This document shows positions 14,137-16,632 of a DNA stretch of 16,632 bases, piece by piece. The position numbers were made by a program, and so were the translations under genes. Numbering within the stretch: position 1 is the first letter of the stretch; every line of letters begins with the position of its first letter. The notes under the pieces are model-generated. The model made no database searches. It was not told the origin of the DNA and saw only the letters and a program-made list of their open reading frames with translations. Source of the DNA: Sulfurovum sp. (GTDB lineage Bacteria > Campylobacterota > Campylobacteria > Campylobacterales > Sulfurovaceae); contig QNZV01000071.1 in assembly GCA_003978395.1 (NCBI GenBank), forward strand, positions 1-16,632. The letters are read 5' to 3'.

Positions 14137-15279
14137 CTACTCCTCTTCTGCTTTTAAATCAAAAATATCTACTGTCTTATTATCACTAGAACTCTTTTCT
14201 CCACCATCATCACTACCAATACCTCGAAGTTTAAGTTTCATATCCGAAGGATTGGTTGCATGTTCATAAACAGTCTCTTCTGTAATCTTTTTTGAACGAT
14301 ACAACTCTAAAAGCGATTGGTCAAAGGATTGTGAACCATAAATCTCTTTTCCCTCTTCAATAGTATCTAAAATTTCATAATCACGATTTTGCTCTATCAA
14401 TTCAGAGATTCTTGGTGTCAACTTCATCACTTCTATAGCTGCTGCCCGTTTACCATCAATCGTTTTGACCAACCGTTGAGAAACAACCCCACCTAAAACA
14501 GAAGCTAAGGTAATACGAATACGATTCTGTTCCTCTTTGGGAAACATTCCAATAACCCTATTAATCGTCTCTTTTGCATCCAATGTATGCAGTGTAGAAA
14601 AGACCAAGTGACCTGTATTGGCTGCATGTAATGCAATCTCAATAGTCTCTAAATCACGCATCTCTCCAATCAAAATAATATCAGGGTCTTCACGCAAAGC
14701 ACCTTTTAGTGCATTGGCAAACGAAAGAGTATCTTGCCCAACCCCTCTTTGTGAAACCAAAGATTGTTTATCTGGATGAACAAATTCAATAGGGTCTTCA
14801 ACCGTAATAATATGTTTTTTTCGTGTACTGTTAATGTGATTAAGCATCGCAGCTAAGGTAGTTGATTTCCCACTTCCCGTAACACCTGTAACTAATATTA
14901 ATCCTCGATGTAAATTAGACAAATCGGTAATAACAGAAGGGAGTTTCAACTCTTCTAAAGTCAAAATTTTAACAGGAATAATCCGAAGAACAGCCGAAAG
15001 TCCATCCATTTGATAAAAAAAGTTCAAACGAAAACGGTTATCCTCATCTAAAACATACGTAGCATCTAACTCTTTAGTTGTGGTTAATGTTTCATACTGT
15101 TCAGGTGTTAAAATAGCTTTAGCTATACCATCCAATTCATCATGAGACATCTGTTTATCTCCTAATTTTAACAAATCTCCATTAACTCGTAAACGAATAA
15201 TTGAACCTGATTTTAAGTGTAAGTCACTGCCACCATTATGAATAAGATTTTTGAGATAAAATTGTAATTTTTTTTCCAT
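14137..15279 (-). CDS. pilT: PilT/PilU-family type IV pilus retraction ATPase
   Basis: A hexameric cytoplasmic ATPase that depolymerises type IV pili, giving twitching motility and DNA uptake. Its 380 residues comprise an N-terminal PAS-like domain (about 1-100, with the GGSDLHLKSG start typical of PilT) and a RecA-like core: Walker A GVTGSGKST (132-140), Asp box ITVEDPIEF (158-166), Walker B IILIGEMRD (201-209) and His box TGHLVFSTLHT (222-232). The C-terminal part (SFDQSLLELY...) and a serine- and acid-rich tail look closer to PilU than to canonical PilT, and the AIRNLIRE motif of PilT is not evident. The assignment between PilT and PilU is therefore open. No pilus genes adjoin it. An extended -10 box precedes it; no good Shine-Dalgarno sequence is visible. 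Confidence 0.88.
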   Translation of the reverse strand: MEKKLQFYLKNLIHNGGSDLHLKSGSIIRLRVNGDLLKLGDKQMSHDELDGIAKAILTPEQYETLTTTKELDATYVLDEDNRFRLNFFYQMDGLSAVLRIIPVKILTLEELKLPSVITDLSNLHRGLILVTGVTGSGKSTTLAAMLNHINSTRKKHIITVEDPIEFVHPDKQSLVSQRGVGQDTLSFANALKGALREDPDIILIGEMRDLETIEIALHAANTGHLVFSTLHTLDAKETINRVIGMFPKEEQNRIRITLASVLGGVVSQRLVKTIDGKRAAAIEVMKLTPRISELIEQNRDYEILDTIEEGKEIYGSQSFDQSLLELYRSKKITEETVYEHATNPSDMKLKLRGIGSDDGGEKSSSDNKTVDIFDLKAEEE

Positions 15280-15309
15280 ATAAATATACTTTTATTAAAT
15301 TTTTTTTAA

Positions 15310-15318
15310 ATTATATCA
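15310..15318 (-). promoter_or_regulatory. pilT promoter (extended -10)
   Basis: On the minus strand TGATATAAT at 15318 to 15310 is an extended -10 box identical to that of the ndk operon. It implies a leader of about 24 very A/T-rich bases before the pilT ATG. Confidence 0.6.
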
Positions 15319-15384
15319 TAAGTTATAAAAAATAATTTTTTTATTATATTTTTTTAAAATTAAACTCCTATTTCAAAATATACC

Positions 15385-15413
15385 TTGTAAAAATTGGAGT
15401 AACGTGCTAAGAT
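15385..15413 (+). promoter_or_regulatory. Promoter of the exported DsrE-like gene
   Basis: TTGTAA at 15385-15390 and TAAGAT at 15408-15413, 17 bases apart, with TGC directly before the -10 box. This is one of the few promoters here with both boxes. It would give a leader of about 107 bases ending in an AAAGGA ribosome-binding site at 15516-15521. The divergent region 15280-15526 (247 bases) holds this and the pilT promoter and nothing else obvious. Confidence 0.45.
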
Positions 15414-15526
15414 TTAAAAAATATTTAATTTTCATTTATAAGAACAATTAAGTCTAACAGTTGTAAAAGGATAAATGCTGGATTGTGTTCAAATTTATAT
15501 GAAAATTTAGATATTAAAGGAAATCA

Positions 15527-15997
15527 ATGAAAAAAATAGTTCTGTTTTTACTTATGAGTTTATCTATACTCTGTGCTGATGAAGAACCATCAGCTAAAGT
15601 AGTATATGACTTAACCACCAAAGATTTAGCAAGTTTTGAACGCAAAATTTTAAAAGCAGTAGTAGTCAATAAAGCCCACTATGAAGCTTCACTTAAAGAG
15701 CTTGATGTAACAGTAGTTATTCATGGTGGAGCCTATCGGTTTTTTACCATTAATCCTAAAAAATCTATATTTAAAGAGGATAAAGCACTTATTGCAAACT
15801 ACAAAACATTAGCTAAACGCATAAAATCAATGGTTGACAACTATGATGTAGAGTTTCTTATGTGTGGAGCAGGTATGTCGAAAAAACAGCTAGAAGCAAA
15901 AGATATTTATCGTTTTGTAAAGATTATACCAAACTCAAATATTGGGCTTATTGACAGACAAAATGAGGGTTATGCCTATATCCCTGTTGGGGATTGA
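15527..15997 (+). CDS. Exported DsrE-like (DsrE/TusD fold) protein
   Basis: A 156-residue protein with a clear signal peptide (residues 1-17, MKKIVLFLLMSLSILCA, probable cleavage after A17), so it is likely periplasmic; the C16 context is not a good lipobox. The mature part resembles DsrE-family small alpha/beta proteins: strand VTVVIHGGA (61-69), a helix region, strand VEFLMCGAGM (108-117) with the single mature cysteine C113, then KDIYRFVKIIPNSNIGLIDR and a final strand. C113 sits where sulfur-carrying DsrE/TusD proteins hold their active cysteine. A role in periplasmic sulfur-compound handling is possible but only inferred. It has a strong AAAGGA ribosome-binding site, appears monocistronic, and lies divergent from pilT. 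Confidence 0.75.
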   Translation: MKKIVLFLLMSLSILCADEEPSAKVVYDLTTKDLASFERKILKAVVVNKAHYEASLKELDVTVVIHGGAYRFFTINPKKSIFKEDKALIANYKTLAKRIKSMVDNYDVEFLMCGAGMSKKQLEAKDIYRFVKIIPNSNIGLIDRQNEGYAYIPVGD

Positions 15998-16148
15998 TAC
16001 TTCCATTTTGCTGATAATATTGAGATTGGATTTGAAAATAAAATTCCTCTTTGCTTGTTTGTTTTTTGTATTAAGGGCTTTAGTCTAATTTATCCTTTTA
16101 CTGTAAAAATATCTACTTGGATTTAAATTATTTGAGTATCTGAAGAAA

Positions 16149-16175
16149 AGAGAAGGGCTAATCTTCTCTCTTTTT
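16149..16175 (+). terminator. Terminator of the DsrE-like gene
   Basis: AGAGAAG (16149-16155) pairs with CTTCTCT (16163-16169) around the loop GGCTAAT, followed by C and then TTTTT (16171-16175). A 7-base stem plus T-run on the plus strand fits an intrinsic terminator. It abuts the stop codon of the convergent oxidoreductase gene. The preceding 15998-16148 contains only a small palindrome (16096-16108). Confidence 0.6.
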
Positions 16176-16632
16176 ACTTTTTATTTGTGACTCCTTTCCC
16201 AACCTCCCTAAAACACAACTCTCCACTCATAATAGCAGGGCTAAATCCACCTGCAATGACCCATTGTCCTACAAAATAGAGGTTCTTGACCTTATCTGAC
16301 TTCACTTTTGGAATTCTAAAAAACTGTTTTGGTGTGGGCTTGAATCCGTAGGCTGTTCCATTGGGTGTTCTGATGTATCGTTCTACTGTTTTAGCTGTTC
16401 CTACCTCGGCATACTCGACAAGCTCAGATATGTTAGGATACTCTACCTCTAATTTTTTTAACATGGAGTCTATGAGGTTCTCTTTTTTATTTTTATAGCT
16501 CTCTTTATCTAAATTTTCCCAATCACTAAGATAGTCGGTTGTACAGATAACTCCAAAAGATTTGTCACTATTTGTGAGTCCTGAATCCATTTGAGAGTAA
16601 TCAGTAAAGATAAATGGTTTTTTAAAAATATC
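16174..16632 (-). CDS. CrtI/phytoene-desaturase-like FAD oxidoreductase (C-terminal part)
   Basis: The reading frame is open to the right edge of the window, giving 152 residues of the C-terminal end; the internal methionine at 16590 is not a convincing start because in-frame coding (DIFKKPFIFTDYSQ) continues before it. The end YFVGQWVIAGGFSPAIMSGE matches the last FAD-binding motif of the CrtI/CrtH/retinol-saturase group of amine-oxidase-like flavoproteins (VG-W---GG-----SG). VERYIRTPNGTAYG and the following FRIP stretch also fit that group. Substrate unknown: carotenoid, lipid or quinone-like isoprenoids are possible. It is convergent with the DsrE-like gene. The N-terminal dinucleotide-binding motif would lie beyond the window. 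Confidence 0.75.
   Translation of the reverse strand, partial: DIFKKPFIFTDYSQMDSGLTNSDKSFGVICTTDYLSDWENLDKESYKNKKENLIDSMLKKLEVEYPNISELVEYAEVGTAKTVERYIRTPNGTAYGFKPTPKQFFRIPKVKSDKVKNLYFVGQWVIAGGFSPAIMSGELCFREVGKGVTNKK

Noticed and set aside
15280..15526. Small RNA or tRNA gene in the pilT/DsrE divergent gap
   Set aside because: Very AT-rich, no cloverleaf or strong hairpin; the two divergent promoters account for the gap.
16174..16590. Complete 138-residue gene starting at the methionine at 16590
   Set aside because: The frame stays open and protein-like to the window edge, and the peptide is only the C-terminal part of a much longer flavoprotein family.
1..16632. CRISPR arrays, insertion sequences, prophage or other defence systems
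   Set aside because: No regularly spaced repeats, transposase-like proteins, attachment-site repeats or defence domains were seen; nearly all of the window is conserved core genes.

Overview
The window is AT-rich DNA from a member of the Campylobacterota (Epsilonproteobacteria). The type is most like the sulfur-metabolising, possibly non-flagellated Sulfurovum/Sulfurimonas group. The phylum call rests on protein types and on gene orders I recall from Campylobacter jejuni and Helicobacter pylori: rplY-pth-YjgP/Q, lysA-pheA-hisC, and metK/fdx-ndk-YceD-rpmF-plsX-fabH. The genus is an inference. No mobile element, CRISPR array, tRNA or rRNA was seen, and no stretch over 300 bases lacks a gene.

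Layout. (1) 1-826, minus strand: the start of a respiratory operon with a PsrB-like four-cluster iron-sulfur subunit followed, with a one-base overlap, by the start of an NrfD/PsrC-like membrane subunit that runs off the left edge. (2) 827-1115: divergent regulatory region. (3) 1116-7514, plus strand: a tight five-gene operon lysA-pheA-hisC-dxs-metK (lysine, phenylalanine, histidine, isoprenoid and S-adenosylmethionine synthesis). (4) 7670-7945: an Alvin-type 2[4Fe-4S] ferredoxin with its own promoter and a strong terminator hairpin. (5) 8117-11104: ndk-YceD(DUF177)-rpmF-plsX-fabH, a nucleotide / ribosome / fatty-acid-initiation operon; ndk starts at a GTG and rpmF is a 53-codon gene. (6) 11108-13267, minus strand: rplY-pth-YjgP/Q permease, convergent with fabH; both stop codons lie inside one hairpin. 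(7) 13315-14016, minus: an unrecognised membrane-anchored coiled-coil protein. (8) 14137-15279, minus: a PilT/PilU-family pilus retraction ATPase. (9) 15527-15997, plus: an exported DsrE-like protein. (10) 16174-16632, minus: the C-terminal part of a CrtI/phytoene-desaturase-like FAD oxidoreductase cut by the right edge.

How it fits together. Most of the window is housekeeping. The polysulfide-reductase-type subunits at one end and the exported DsrE-like protein at the other hint at sulfur metabolism. The ferredoxin would suit the reductive TCA cycle typical of this phylum. The most informative feature of the layout is the hisC-dxs junction: in C. jejuni, as I recall, fliF-fliG-fliH sit between these genes, whereas here hisC and dxs overlap by 4 bases. 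With a pilus retraction ATPase nearby, this suggests a lineage that lost or moved flagellar genes. I see no clearly new multi-gene system. The least explained items are the coiled-coil protein, the missing effector-binding motif in PheA, the respiratory operon that begins without its catalytic subunit, and the shared hairpin between fabH and the permease gene.
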